The translations under genes and the position numbers were made by a program. Source: Bacillota bacterium (GTDB lineage: Bacteria > Bacillota > Clostridia > Acetivibrionales > JAMNYG01). Taken from it: a stretch of 48,315 nt of DNA. The DNA lies in contig JAMNYG010000209.1 of NCBI GenBank assembly GCA_023622945.1, positions 1 through 48,315 of the forward strand. The letters run 5' to 3'. Positions 7,205-15,789 of this stretch are shown here, one piece after another. Positions within the stretch are counted from its first letter, which is position 1, and each line of letters opens with the position of its first letter. Under the pieces are notes generated by a model. That model was not told where the DNA came from and searched no databases. It saw only the letters and a program-made list of their open reading frames with translations.

Positions 7205-9112
7205 TCAATCTGCTTTTCTGTACAGCGGCTTGTACGGCCTTCCATCCCCCGTGAAAAACCTGCTGAACAGCTCGTAATACTCAAGCCTTAAAGCCTGTAT
7301 ACCTACAATCAATCCTTCAAGGCCTATTATGAGAATATTTCCGATGATTACAACCGCTGTGCTTCCAAAACCATGGGTCATTTCCGAAAGAATGAACACT
7401 GCCATAAACAGCCCTGCATGGTTTAAAGCAAAAGCGCTCAGCCTTATGAAAGATATTGTGTTGCTGGCAAAAGAGAGCACCGTATCAAAGAGTTCGAAGA
7501 ACGTCTGGACGAAGAAAACACCTTTGCCTTGCGGAATGGCTTTTCTTCTGTGCAAAATGTTTTCCACAGGTTCCTTTACAAACATTGCCGCAAGTGACAG
7601 TATGAGTACAGAAACCGTCACGCCTGCAGGTACGACAGACCTGTTGTACAGAAGCAGGAAAGCAGCCCAGAAAGCAAGCACCAGATAAAACACAAGGCCT
7701 GCAACGCCGTTCCTGTCCAAAAAAATCTTTACGGGATCCCTGCTTTTTATACCATTTACAATGTTTATTCCCATGGCAGCGATTATGAAGACAACACCCA
7801 GGAAAATTCCTGCCACAAGCATGGTGTTTATGTCATGCATGGGGCTGATGAGGAGAGGTTTTATCCAGTCTTCGTAGCCGAATATGCTACCGTAAAGAAA
7901 TCCGAATATTGATGAAGACAATCCTGCCCCGATGATAACCCCTCCCAGCGCTACTTTCATCCTGGCAAGCAAAAGGCCGAGGGCAAAGAGTGCAAGTCCC
8001 TGTCCCACATCTCCAAACATCATGCCGAACATGATAAAGTATGTTATTCCAACAAAAATTGTAGGATCGATTTCGTTGTACGAAGGCAGCCCGTACATCC
8101 TCACAATGGTCTCAAAAGGACGGAATATCCTGTTGTTCCTGATTTCCGTAGGTGGCTGGATGGTTTTGACCAGTTCCGGTTCCTCCTGGATGTAAACAAC
8201 ATTTTTATCCTTATCCAGCCTGGAAGCCAGGTCATTCAAGTCTTCTTCAGGCATCCATCCGATAATGTAAAATGATTCGCCGGTATGGGCAGCATATTTT
8301 CTGACTATGTTCACCCTGTTGAGCCGCATTGAAGAATAATACAGGCACAGTGCCCTTTCGCGGTTGCTGTTTATCAGGTTTCTGATTATCTGATCAACCC
8401 TTTTTTCCTCCGATTTCAAACTCTCTATTTTTTCCCTTATCTGTTTCAGGGCCTCAACAGGAGTGCCTTTGATTTCCTCTGATATACGCACACGTTCAAA
8501 ATTAAGGGATGAAAAAACCCCATCCACTTTTTCACTGAACCGCCTTGGAGTAAAATAGATCAGCCAGACATAATCCTGATCCTGGGAAACCGGAGAAATA
8601 ATTACTTCAAGTTCATCTATATAAAGTTCAAGCTGCTTGAATGTCCCTTTGGGCATCCTGCCAAAACGGAACTTCACGAATTCGAAATTAAAAAAGCTGT
8701 CAATGTCCACATTCAGGCCAAGGAGCAGTCCAATCTGCTTTTCCATTTGAAGGTATTTGTTAAGCTGTTCCCTGACATTTTGAAGATACTCCACATGCTG
8801 TTTGAATTCCTTTTCCAGGTAATCAAGCTCTGCACGGATATCTTCAACTGAGGTAAGACAAGTTCCATGATATATGCCTTTTCTGTCAGTCTCCTTTCCC
8901 AGGCCCATGGAATTTATCAGATCCGTACTTCGCGTCACAATTTCATAATAAGGGTTGTCGGCGCTGAAAGGTGATAGACCCTTGATATTTTCCAGAAAAT
9001 TCAAGGCATTTTCCAGATGTATGTTACTGTCAATGATATAGTTAAAGACAAAGTCATCAAAATATTCCTTTCGTCCGACAATGCTCACAAATTTCATCCT
9101 AAGTACCGACAT
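7205..9112 (-). CDS. atpI: V/A-type ATP synthase subunit I (membrane stator)
   Basis: A 635-residue stator subunit (a-subunit equivalent). The cytoplasmic N-terminal half, about 330 residues, has alternating alpha/beta and coiled-coil segments. The C-terminal half has about eight membrane helices. The segment SFIRLSAFALNHAGLF contains Arg557, matching the essential arginine that faces the rotor ring. Start ATG 9112 has GAGGTGTG seven bases upstream and follows atpC by ten bases. Length is typical for clostridial subunit I. Confidence 0.95.
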   Translation of the reverse strand: MSVLRMKFVSIVGRKEYFDDFVFNYIIDSNIHLENALNFLENIKGLSPFSADNPYYEIVTRSTDLINSMGLGKETDRKGIYHGTCLTSVEDIRAELDYLEKEFKQHVEYLQNVREQLNKYLQMEKQIGLLLGLNVDIDSFFNFEFVKFRFGRMPKGTFKQLELYIDELEVIISPVSQDQDYVWLIYFTPRRFSEKVDGVFSSLNFERVRISEEIKGTPVEALKQIREKIESLKSEEKRVDQIIRNLINSNRERALCLYYSSMRLNRVNIVRKYAAHTGESFYIIGWMPEEDLNDLASRLDKDKNVVYIQEEPELVKTIQPPTEIRNNRIFRPFETIVRMYGLPSYNEIDPTIFVGITYFIMFGMMFGDVGQGLALFALGLLLARMKVALGGVIIGAGLSSSIFGFLYGSIFGYEDWIKPLLISPMHDINTMLVAGIFLGVVFIIAAMGINIVNGIKSRDPVKIFLDRNGVAGLVFYLVLAFWAAFLLLYNRSVVPAGVTVSVLILSLAAMFVKEPVENILHRRKAIPQGKGVFFVQTFFELFDTVLSFASNTISFIRLSAFALNHAGLFMAVFILSEMTHGFGSTAVVIIGNILIIGLEGLIVGIQALRLEYYELFSRFFTGDGRPYKPLYRKAD

Positions 9113-9122
9113 ATTTCACACC

Positions 9123-10169
9123 TCAGATTCTGACGCCTATTAAATAACTTTTAATTTCATCCTTTGGCACTTTGTATCTTACACCCTCTATAATTGTTAT
9201 GATATTTCTGATATCAAATTCCTTAAGATGCAGGTAAGCCATAAGCATTCCAAAGTTGAAGGTACCTTTGCGGAAATGGCTCTTATACATCCTGTATGCG
9301 TAATTCATGGCATTTAATTCCCAAAGATGCTCATCATCTCTGAAAATATCACTGTATTTTGTTTCCGACACCAGCTGCCTAAATTCATTTGTATCCCCGC
9401 TCTGGGTGAGAGCCACCAGCTCTTTTCTGGTCAAGTGGTACCAGTATGGTATTATGTATTTATATATCATTTCGGCAGGCAGCTTAAACAGTTTTTTGCA
9501 CCTGTATATCATTTGCAGGTTTGCAATATCTGTTTCAACCCCAAGCATATTGGTAACACTCTTGAGATCGCCGCCTGAAAGGAGTTTGTCCTTCAGATTG
9601 AGTACTTTCATAAAGTAATAAATGTCAAGGGACGTTTCAATATCAAAAAGGTTATTCTCCCTGAAATTACCCAAAAACCGGGAAAGCACCCTGTAATATT
9701 CGCTTCCCTTCAAGTTCATAATAAAGTCGGGCAGATCGGAAGAATTTACAAGCCTGTTAAAATCAAGAGCGCTGTATTTTTTTAAAAATACCAGGGTATT
9801 TATTATAGCCTCATTTTTTCGGCCTGTATAAATAATCCTTAAAAGCATCTTCAGTTCTTCCACTTCATGCCTGAGAAAAAGTGCCTTCATGAATTCTCTG
9901 GCATTTCCTTCAAGAAAGCGCATAAGCTTTACATAATCATCATGATGGGACGTGCTAAAAAGCTTTTCCAACTCTCCCCTGTGCACCAGGTTTTCATTAA
10001 TGGAAGCAAGCACTTCCCCGTAACCCGCACTTTTCTTAAGGTATGCAGCGATTTCTCCTACAGTCTTTTGGGTCAGCAATTCTTCGTAATCCTGCTTTGT
10101 GAGAAGTTTGCCAAAAAGCGCTCTGGTCTTGGCATTTACCGAAGTATAACCTATAACGGGAATCGGCAA
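9123..10169 (-). CDS. atpC: V/A-type ATP synthase subunit C (central-stalk socket)
   Basis: A 348-residue helical subunit (V-ATPase d/C family, AC39-like) that seats the DF shaft on the rotor ring. The N-terminus reads YTSVNAKTRALFGKLLTKQDYEELL, and it ends in FDIRNIITIIEGVRYKVP, a motif conserved in the family. Two starts are possible: ATG 10169, which lies 14 nt from GGTGA, and TTG 10175, which lies seven to eight nt from it. TTG starts are also likely for atpE, atpH and gatB here. The gene precedes atpI, unlike the Enterococcus ntp order, where C follows E. Confidence 0.92.
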   Translation of the reverse strand: MPIPVIGYTSVNAKTRALFGKLLTKQDYEELLTQKTVGEIAAYLKKSAGYGEVLASINENLVHRGELEKLFSTSHHDDYVKLMRFLEGNAREFMKALFLRHEVEELKMLLRIIYTGRKNEAIINTLVFLKKYSALDFNRLVNSSDLPDFIMNLKGSEYYRVLSRFLGNFRENNLFDIETSLDIYYFMKVLNLKDKLLSGGDLKSVTNMLGVETDIANLQMIYRCKKLFKLPAEMIYKYIIPYWYHLTRKELVALTQSGDTNEFRQLVSETKYSDIFRDDEHLWELNAMNYAYRMYKSHFRKGTFNFGMLMAYLHLKEFDIRNIITIIEGVRYKVPKDEIKSYLIGVRI

Positions 10170-10214
10170 GGTTTATTCACCGCCTGTACAGAAAATTAGC
10201 CATTAGCATTATCC

Positions 10215-10335
10215 TTTAATATCAGCAGTTAATATTAACTGTTCATGTTAACCGTCAATACCAACAGTTAATACTAACTGTCAATATTAAACGTCAGACA
10301 GTCAATATAAACCGTTAGACATTTCATATTAACCC
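10215..10335. repeat. AT-rich degenerate tandem repeat with a perfect palindrome, between atpH and atpC
   Basis: Five or six drifting units of about 17-21 nt (TATTAACCGTCAGACAGTCAA-like). The unit at 10226-10241 is the perfect 16-bp palindrome CAGTTAATATTAACTG, and an 18-bp near-perfect copy with one mismatch lies at 10264-10281. The block fills the 166-nt gap between two operon genes and would be transcribed. Confidence 0.75.
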
Positions 10336-10653
10336 TCAGGTTTTTAATATGCGTTCAACCAATTCCTCCACCCACTTGCTTCTGTTTTCTTCCAGCTTTT
10401 TTCTTAATGAGGCAACCTCTTCACCGGTTCTCAGCTTGATTTCTTCCACCTGGGTTTTTGCCTGCTCCATCTTTTCAGCCTTGATGGCATCAGCTTTCTG
10501 CCTGGCTGAAGAAAAAATCTCGTTCTTAATCCTCTGAATTTCTTTCTCTATATTATTTTCTGACTGCTGCATCTTTTCTTTTGCCTCATCCACTATTTTG
10601 TGGGCTTTATATTCACTTTCCATTATCTGTTTAATGATATTAATATTATCCAA
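10336..10653 (-). CDS. atpH: V/A-type ATP synthase subunit H/G (peripheral stalk coiled coil)
   Basis: A 105-residue, highly charged, almost entirely alpha-helical protein (EYKAHKIVDEAKEKMQQSE ... ELVERILKT). Together with its place at the head of the ATPase operon, this fits the G/H subunit that pairs with E in the peripheral stalk. Start is TTG 10653, preceded by an excellent AGGAGG seven bases upstream. An in-frame ATG at 10698 lacks a comparable site. First gene of the operon, with a promoter 64-92 nt upstream. Confidence 0.85.
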   Translation of the reverse strand: MDNINIIKQIMESEYKAHKIVDEAKEKMQQSENNIEKEIQRIKNEIFSSARQKADAIKAEKMEQAKTQVEEIKLRTGEEVASLRKKLEENRSKWVEELVERILKT

Positions 10654-10716
10654 CTTGCTTCCTCCTGTTTTATCAAAAATATTAGTTAAATTTTTCACAT
10701 TTTATATATGTACTTG

Positions 10717-10745
10717 ATAATAGCACACTTTTGGAGCATCAGCAA
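10717..10745 (-). promoter_or_regulatory. putative promoter of the ATPase operon
   Basis: On the minus strand TTGCTG (10745-10740), a 17-nt spacer and TATTAT (10722-10717). The -10 is good and the -35 is weak. The rest of the 305-nt gap (10654-10959) holds the palindrome at 10801-10830 and, next to the GH116 stop, a short direct repeat AAATATCCTTTC. No gene was seen. Confidence 0.5.
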
Positions 10746-10800
10746 ATCCTGTTTTAAGAAAATTCAGATGCTTATTGACTAAAAATTCCAATTAAACATT

Positions 10801-10830
10801 ATTAGCAGTGTCTCATGAGACACTGCTAAT
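10801..10830. terminator. 30-bp perfect palindrome, likely transcription terminator for the GH116 gene
   Basis: The 15-bp arm ATTAGCAGTGTCTCA is followed directly by its exact complement. It lies 130 nt beyond the GH116 stop and upstream of the ATPase promoter. The T-run is better on the plus strand (TTTTTT at about 10840) than on the minus strand, so termination strength toward atpH is uncertain. Confidence 0.6.
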
Positions 10831-10959
10831 TTTCCCACCTTTTTTGCTTTCATAATCGTTTAATACATATGACTTTTATAATCTTCCAAAAATATAATTT
10901 TTTAATCATTCAGATACCTTACCTTCATACAAATATCCTTTCAAATATCCTTTTCAGCG

Positions 10960-13443
10960 TCATCTTTCATCCGGGCAGCAAGGTACGTCAACGTTGTCCA
11001 CAACCACATCAACTCCGTCCAGGTTCCCGTAAAGCACGTTTATCTTGTATTCAAACCTTCCTGCATCTTTATTGAACTTCTGTTCAAATGTTCCCCACGC
11101 AGTACCGGAACACCAGAATGTCGCAAAGTTGTCCCTATTTATTTTGGGTGAAAAATATATCTTTTTATTCACCATATCGCTCTTAAAACCCGTAAGGGCG
11201 GTCAATACTGCCCAGCTGGCCATGGATCTGGCGTAATGATTTCCGCATTCCACCTCATTCCACGGGTTCCTCCTGTATCCGTCATGCCTTTCCCTTACTG
11301 CTTTTACTATGGTCAGACCTTCATCCACAAATCCTTCATATATGAGATGGGCTGCCACCTGATATTCAATTCCCGTCCAAACCTCGTCACAGTATACAAA
11401 CGGAAGCTTCGGCCTGCCTCCATGAGGCCAGCTGCACAGAAGAAGCCCTTTTTCATCGTTCAATGCATAGACCCTCTGGACATTATGATGGTCTTTGAAC
11501 GAAGTCCTGAAATTATATTTAAAGATTGACCGGACGGCCTTCTTTACATGATCCTCAGGCAGTATATAACCCAATCCTGCAACGTGGCACAAAAGCTGCC
11601 CCAGCAGCTGGTCTGACAGGCATCCTTTTCCATACTGGTACTTATACCTGTTTACATCATCAATCTGTTGAATGTAGTATTCCCCGCCCCAAAGCAGTTC
11701 GTCCATTCTCCTGCTGCCCTTCTCCAGGGCTTCACGATATCCTGATGCGCTCTCACTGTCTCCCATTGCCTCAGCCATTTCCGCCATTGCCTTCAATGCT
11801 CCGAAAAACATTGAGTTAACCAGGGAATTGGGTCCGTAGAATTCTATATCATATGTATTATGCTGCTGGCTGTCCAGCACAAAGTCGCCGTCTGAATCCC
11901 AGTAGGAAAAAGCAAAATCCATGGCCTTCTTTGCTCCAGGCCACATCCTCTTAAGGAACTCATTATCTCCGCTAAGCTTCCATTCCCTGTACAGCCGTAT
12001 TATTGTCCCCATCTGGCCGTCAGCCGCAGGGTGAAAATCCCATCTTGGCTTATCAAACACCGTTCTGGTTCTGAAGGCCATTTTGCTGGTTTCATCGGTT
12101 TCCTTAAGGAATTCCACTGATCTCATGCTTCTTTCCAGGGAAGGGAACAAAAAAGCAAGGGTTTGGGCATAGTTCCATACATGGGTGCATGACCCTTCAC
12201 AGCAGCCCGAATCGTCAAAGCAGCCCTCCCAGCCCAGGAAGGTTCCGTCCTCAAGCCAGAAGCAGGTGGTGCTCCTGAGCACAGTAATATTGCTTGATAC
12301 AGCTTCCAGCACATAATCCGGCAGGGTGCTTTCAAAAAACGCCTTTTGAAACTTCCTGCTCTCGGCTTCGAGCCTTTGCAGATTGTCAGCGACATATTTG
12401 CCTACTTCCCACGCATTTTTAAAAAGTACGGCATAATGATTTCTCACCGTTTCAACGCAACAGCAGGAACAATTACATTCCTCCTGCCATCCCTTCACCC
12501 GGTTTGGGAAATGCCAGGTCAAAATGAAGGTAAATTCCTTTTCTTCGGTTGGATTAAGTTTGCAGGGAACACCTACGGCACCAAATCTTGGAAATGCAAT
12601 TCTGTTACCCTTTCCGTCCGTTCTGGTGATCTCTGTATTTTCCTCAAGCAATCCGTCTTCCTTAAAATCGTCCCAGTAATCGTGAATGCCGTCCCACCAT
12701 CCACCCTCAACGTTATAAAGTTTACTTGTTATATTGCTGTCGGTGGTCAGGAGGCACATGCTGCCATATCTTAAATCATTCTCACTGAAGGCATCGGAGT
12801 ACATGAATATGCCGGATACTTTTTCGGTACGCCTGTATTCATTTATGTTTCCCGTGAAGTCATCAATTTTTAAACCTCCAAAGGGATTGAAGCCTTTAAA
12901 GCCTACGGCATTCATCAATGAACCGGCAATGGTCACATCAACCGATGATGGGGATATATTGCGCACTTTGTATCTCAGAATGGCACAAGGTATTCCTGAG
13001 TCCTCCGGATTAAGGGGTATGAAAGGTGTGAAAGCTTCCAGGGACACTTTGACGGGCAGTTCCGTATCCTCAAAATCCACGGTGACAAAAGGATATTCCC
13101 CGCGAAGGGTTGATTTTTCAAACCTGGGCAGCCCGTTAACACCACCCTTATTATGCCCGTGGGATTCGGAAAACGGCTGGGTGCACTGTGCTTCAATGAC
13201 CTTTGCTACAGGAGTCTTGCCTTCTTCCTTTACATAAATAGCGAAGAAGGAGTAGGGCAACACCTGGCCCTTTGCAGGTTTGTTGAAAATCTCCCAGTCC
13301 CTCAGCTCACCCCGGGCTCCTACGGAAATATTGCCTGTGCCTATTCCCCCAAGCAGAAATGCTACTTCCCCGGCATCACCGGAAAAACTCCTCTGTTTGC
13401 CCATTGAATACAGCTCTTCCTTTTTATAAACATTTGCAGACAT
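10960..13443 (-). CDS. GH116-family beta-glycosidase (GBA2-like)
   Basis: An 827-residue cytoplasmic glycosidase with no signal peptide. It has an N-terminal beta-sandwich domain (about 20-330) and a C-terminal (alpha/alpha)6 barrel. Motifs in order are FLLGGIGTGNISVGARGELRDWEIFN, then CCEGSCTHVWNYAQ, then HNTYDIEFYGPNSL. Aligning the second motif with LEGQE of human GBA2 points to Glu416 as nucleophile, and the Asp of NTYD (Asp532) as acid/base. The +4 and +11 positions differ from the GBA2 type (Thr and Gln for Tyr and Asp), so this is another subgroup and substrate (beta-glucoside or beta-xyloside) is open. Start ATG 13443 with GGAGG six bases upstream. Confidence 0.85.
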   Translation of the reverse strand: MSANVYKKEELYSMGKQRSFSGDAGEVAFLLGGIGTGNISVGARGELRDWEIFNKPAKGQVLPYSFFAIYVKEEGKTPVAKVIEAQCTQPFSESHGHNKGGVNGLPRFEKSTLRGEYPFVTVDFEDTELPVKVSLEAFTPFIPLNPEDSGIPCAILRYKVRNISPSSVDVTIAGSLMNAVGFKGFNPFGGLKIDDFTGNINEYRRTEKVSGIFMYSDAFSENDLRYGSMCLLTTDSNITSKLYNVEGGWWDGIHDYWDDFKEDGLLEENTEITRTDGKGNRIAFPRFGAVGVPCKLNPTEEKEFTFILTWHFPNRVKGWQEECNCSCCCVETVRNHYAVLFKNAWEVGKYVADNLQRLEAESRKFQKAFFESTLPDYVLEAVSSNITVLRSTTCFWLEDGTFLGWEGCFDDSGCCEGSCTHVWNYAQTLAFLFPSLERSMRSVEFLKETDETSKMAFRTRTVFDKPRWDFHPAADGQMGTIIRLYREWKLSGDNEFLKRMWPGAKKAMDFAFSYWDSDGDFVLDSQQHNTYDIEFYGPNSLVNSMFFGALKAMAEMAEAMGDSESASGYREALEKGSRRMDELLWGGEYYIQQIDDVNRYKYQYGKGCLSDQLLGQLLCHVAGLGYILPEDHVKKAVRSIFKYNFRTSFKDHHNVQRVYALNDEKGLLLCSWPHGGRPKLPFVYCDEVWTGIEYQVAAHLIYEGFVDEGLTIVKAVRERHDGYRRNPWNEVECGNHYARSMASWAVLTALTGFKSDMVNKKIYFSPKINRDNFATFWCSGTAWGTFEQKFNKDAGRFEYKINVLYGNLDGVDVVVDNVDVPCCPDER

Positions 13444-13628
13444 AACACGCCTCCTCCACAGAAAATACATTTCTTCACGAAACACACCTAAGCAGGTCTT
13501 TACTGCCGACCTTCCGATACTTTACTTCTTGTTATTATCATAGCAAAATTTTGTCAACTGATATATCTGATATTTGCTATCTTATTACTTTATTTTTACC
13601 TTGTTGATTTCAATCCTTACAATTATCT

Positions 13629-13657
13629 TTGCCCTGCGATGTATTTAGCAGTATAAT
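13629..13657 (+). promoter_or_regulatory. promoter for the GH4 gene
   Basis: TTGCCC (13629-13634), a 17-nt spacer and a perfect TATAAT (13652-13657). It lies 88 nt before the start codon. In the same 302-nt divergent gap (13444-13745), TTGACA on the minus strand (13557-13552) overlaps the palindrome CAAAATTTTG (13544-13553). It may belong to the GH116 promoter, but no convincing -10 was found. Confidence 0.6.
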
Positions 13658-13745
13658 GTTTTTTAAGAGAAGTTTTACAATAAACAGCCGGCATACATTT
13701 GGCCAGTATTCATTTGCATTCATTAATTATGAAAGGAGCGTAGCT

Positions 13746-15134
13746 ATGGAGTATAAAAATGACAGGGTGTCCGGCATCAACATAGCATATATCGGAGGAG
13801 GCTCCAGAAACTGGGCGTGGAGCCTTATGAGCGACCTGGCCCTGGAAGAACAGCTGTCAGGAAACGTTAAACTGTACGACATTGATTTTGAGGCCGCCCT
13901 TTTAAACGAGAAAATAGGAAACAGACTTTTGAGCCGTGATGATGTAAAGGGAAAATGGGCTTACAAGGCCGTAAAGACAATGGCTGAAGCTCTTGAGGGG
14001 GCAGATTTCGTCGTAATATCCATTCTTCCCGGAACCTTCAGGGAAATGGCTTCCGATGTCCACCTTCCTGAAGAGTACGGTATCTATCAATCAGTGGGAG
14101 ACACGGTAGGACCTGCCGGCCTGGTAAGAGCCTTAAGAACCGTTCCCATGTTTGCTGAGATAGCAGAAGCCATAAAGAAATATGCTCCCAAAGCCTGGGT
14201 TATAAACTATACCAACCCTATGACCATATGCACTCGTACCCTTTACGAGGTATTCCCCGATATTAAAGCTATAGGAAGCTGCCATGAGGTATTCTCCACA
14301 CAGGAGCTTCTGGCTGCTATGCTTAAGGAAATGAAAGGTATTGAAGTGGCCTCAAGGGATGACATTAAGGTAAATGTCCTTGGTATAAACCATTTTACCT
14401 GGGTAACCAGGGCCAGCTACAAGCACATCGATCTCATGGAGCTCTTTAAAGATTTCGCATCAAAGTATTATGAAACAGGTTTCATTCCCAATAAGGAAGA
14501 GTATGATGCAGCCAGCTATTTCAGGTGCTCCCACAGGGTTAAATTCGACCTCTACAAAAGGTATGGAATTCTTGCCGCCTCAGGAGACAGGCATCTGGCT
14601 GAATTTCTTCCCCCATGGTATCTGAAGGACCCCGAGACGGCTGACAAATGGGGCTTTGGCCTTACTCCGGTAAGCTACAGGATTGAAAGAAAGAAAGCTC
14701 TTGATGAAAAATGCAAGCGCATTGTAAATGGTGAAGAGGAATTCGTCCTCCGTGACTCAGGAGAAGAAGCGGTGCGTGAATTCAAAGCCTTACTTGGTCT
14801 CGGTGACTTTGTCACCAACACCAACATCCCCAACAGAGGCCAGGTAGAAGGACTTCCCCATGGAGCAATCGTGGAGACAAATGCTCTGTTTTCATTTGAC
14901 AGCGTCTCTCCTGTATTTGCAGGAAAGCTTCCCTTCGATGTCCAGAGCATAATCGCCACACATGTTGCAAACCAGGAAACCATAATAAAAGCAGCTTTGA
15001 ACAAGGATAAGGAACTTGCTTTCAGAGCCTTTGTAAACGATCCCCTTGTAACCATCGACATAGACAAGGCAAGGGAACTCTTTGAACGCATGCTGAAAAA
15101 TACAAAGGAATACCTTCCCGGATGGGATATTTAG
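13746..15134 (+). CDS. lplD: GH4-family alpha-galacturonidase (LplD-like)
   Basis: A 462-residue NAD+- and Mn2+-dependent glycosidase of family GH4, which works by transient oxidation at C3. Visible features are the Rossmann fold (IAYIGGGSRNW), the GDTVGPAGL loop, VINYTNPM, the metal-binding Cys179 within CHEV (residues 179-182), and a metal-ligand His in GINHFTW (His216). CHEV is the motif reported as specific for alpha-galacturonidases, versus CHSV for alpha-galactosidases and CDMP/CNVP for phospho-glycosidases. The enzyme would release D-galacturonate in the cytoplasm, which fits uxaE and the UxaC-like gene at 39-42 kb. Start ATG 13746 has AAAGGAG upstream. The frame stays open to 13629, but that stretch is leader. 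The gene is a single transcription unit. Confidence 0.85.
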   Translation: MEYKNDRVSGINIAYIGGGSRNWAWSLMSDLALEEQLSGNVKLYDIDFEAALLNEKIGNRLLSRDDVKGKWAYKAVKTMAEALEGADFVVISILPGTFREMASDVHLPEEYGIYQSVGDTVGPAGLVRALRTVPMFAEIAEAIKKYAPKAWVINYTNPMTICTRTLYEVFPDIKAIGSCHEVFSTQELLAAMLKEMKGIEVASRDDIKVNVLGINHFTWVTRASYKHIDLMELFKDFASKYYETGFIPNKEEYDAASYFRCSHRVKFDLYKRYGILAASGDRHLAEFLPPWYLKDPETADKWGFGLTPVSYRIERKKALDEKCKRIVNGEEEFVLRDSGEEAVREFKALLGLGDFVTNTNIPNRGQVEGLPHGAIVETNALFSFDSVSPVFAGKLPFDVQSIIATHVANQETIIKAALNKDKELAFRAFVNDPLVTIDIDKARELFERMLKNTKEYLPGWDI

Positions 15135-15138
15135 AGGT

Positions 15139-15245
15139 AAAGGGACACTTCTCAAGCTACGAAGTAATACTTCGAAGCAAGAGAAGTGTCCCTTTTCTGC
15201 TTACTGGGAAGCGTCCCCATACCTTAGCTTTGAGAAGTGTCACCG
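15139..15245. repeat. GGGAC/GTCCC composite inverted repeat, also acting as lplD terminator
   Basis: Arms AAAGGGACACTTCTC (15139-15153) and GAGAAGTGTCCCTTT (15181-15195) enclose a second stem, CGAAGTA/TACTTCG. A further GCGTCCCCATACCTTAGC and GAGAAGTGTCACC follow. It starts five bases after the lplD stop. The sequence is shared in part with 47213-47276 (CTCAAGC-ACGAAG, AGCAAGAGAAGTGTCCC, TACCTTAGC), so it is a dispersed repeat rather than an ordinary terminator. Confidence 0.8.
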
Positions 15246-15251
15246 ATTTTT

Positions 15252-15725
15252 TCATTCTTCCCAGTTCTTGCACACATCCACCCATGAAACGGCATTGGAA
15301 TACCGTTCCAGCTCATCAATGGTAAGTTCAATGGCGCTGTTGCTGCTGCCGCATGCAGGAAAAACCGTCTTAAACCTCTTCAGTGAAACATCCAGGTAAA
15401 CCCTGACCCCTTCCTTCACTCCGAAAGGGCATACCCCGCCTACAGCAAATCCGGTATATTCCAACACTTCTTCCGGGGATAACATCCTGGCCTTTGTCCC
15501 AAACTGGGACTTATATTTTGAATTGTCAACTTTTGCATCGCCGGCCGCAACAACCAATACGCATTTGCCGTCCACCATAAACGCCAGCGATTTTGCAATT
15601 CTTTTGGGCTCGCAGTTCAGGGCCTTTGCTGCCAGATCCACCGTAGCACTTGAAACATCAAACTCAAGTACCCTGTCTTCCATGTTCCATTGCCTGAAAT
15701 ATTCCTTAACTTTTTCAATACTCAT
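15252..15725 (-). CDS. YbaK/EbsC-family aminoacyl-tRNA deacylase
   Basis: A 157-residue protein of the YbaK/ProX superfamily, which hydrolyses mis-charged tRNAs in trans. Family marks are SATVDLAAKALNCEP...IAKSLAF, the glycine-rich GGVCPFG at about 96-102, and VYLDVSLKRF. The Lys in IAKSLAF matches the position of the conserved lysine. Length is normal. ATG 15725 is preceded by AAGAGGAG. It is convergent with lplD across the GGGAC repeat. The mis-charged amino acid it edits cannot be read from the sequence. Confidence 0.88.
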   Translation of the reverse strand: MSIEKVKEYFRQWNMEDRVLEFDVSSATVDLAAKALNCEPKRIAKSLAFMVDGKCVLVVAAGDAKVDNSKYKSQFGTKARMLSPEEVLEYTGFAVGGVCPFGVKEGVRVYLDVSLKRFKTVFPACGSSNSAIELTIDELERYSNAVSWVDVCKNWEE

Positions 15726-15789
15726 TTTGCATCTCCTCTTCCTGTGTATGTTTGTTTTCCGTATGTTTCATCCGGTGTTTATGTTTCAG

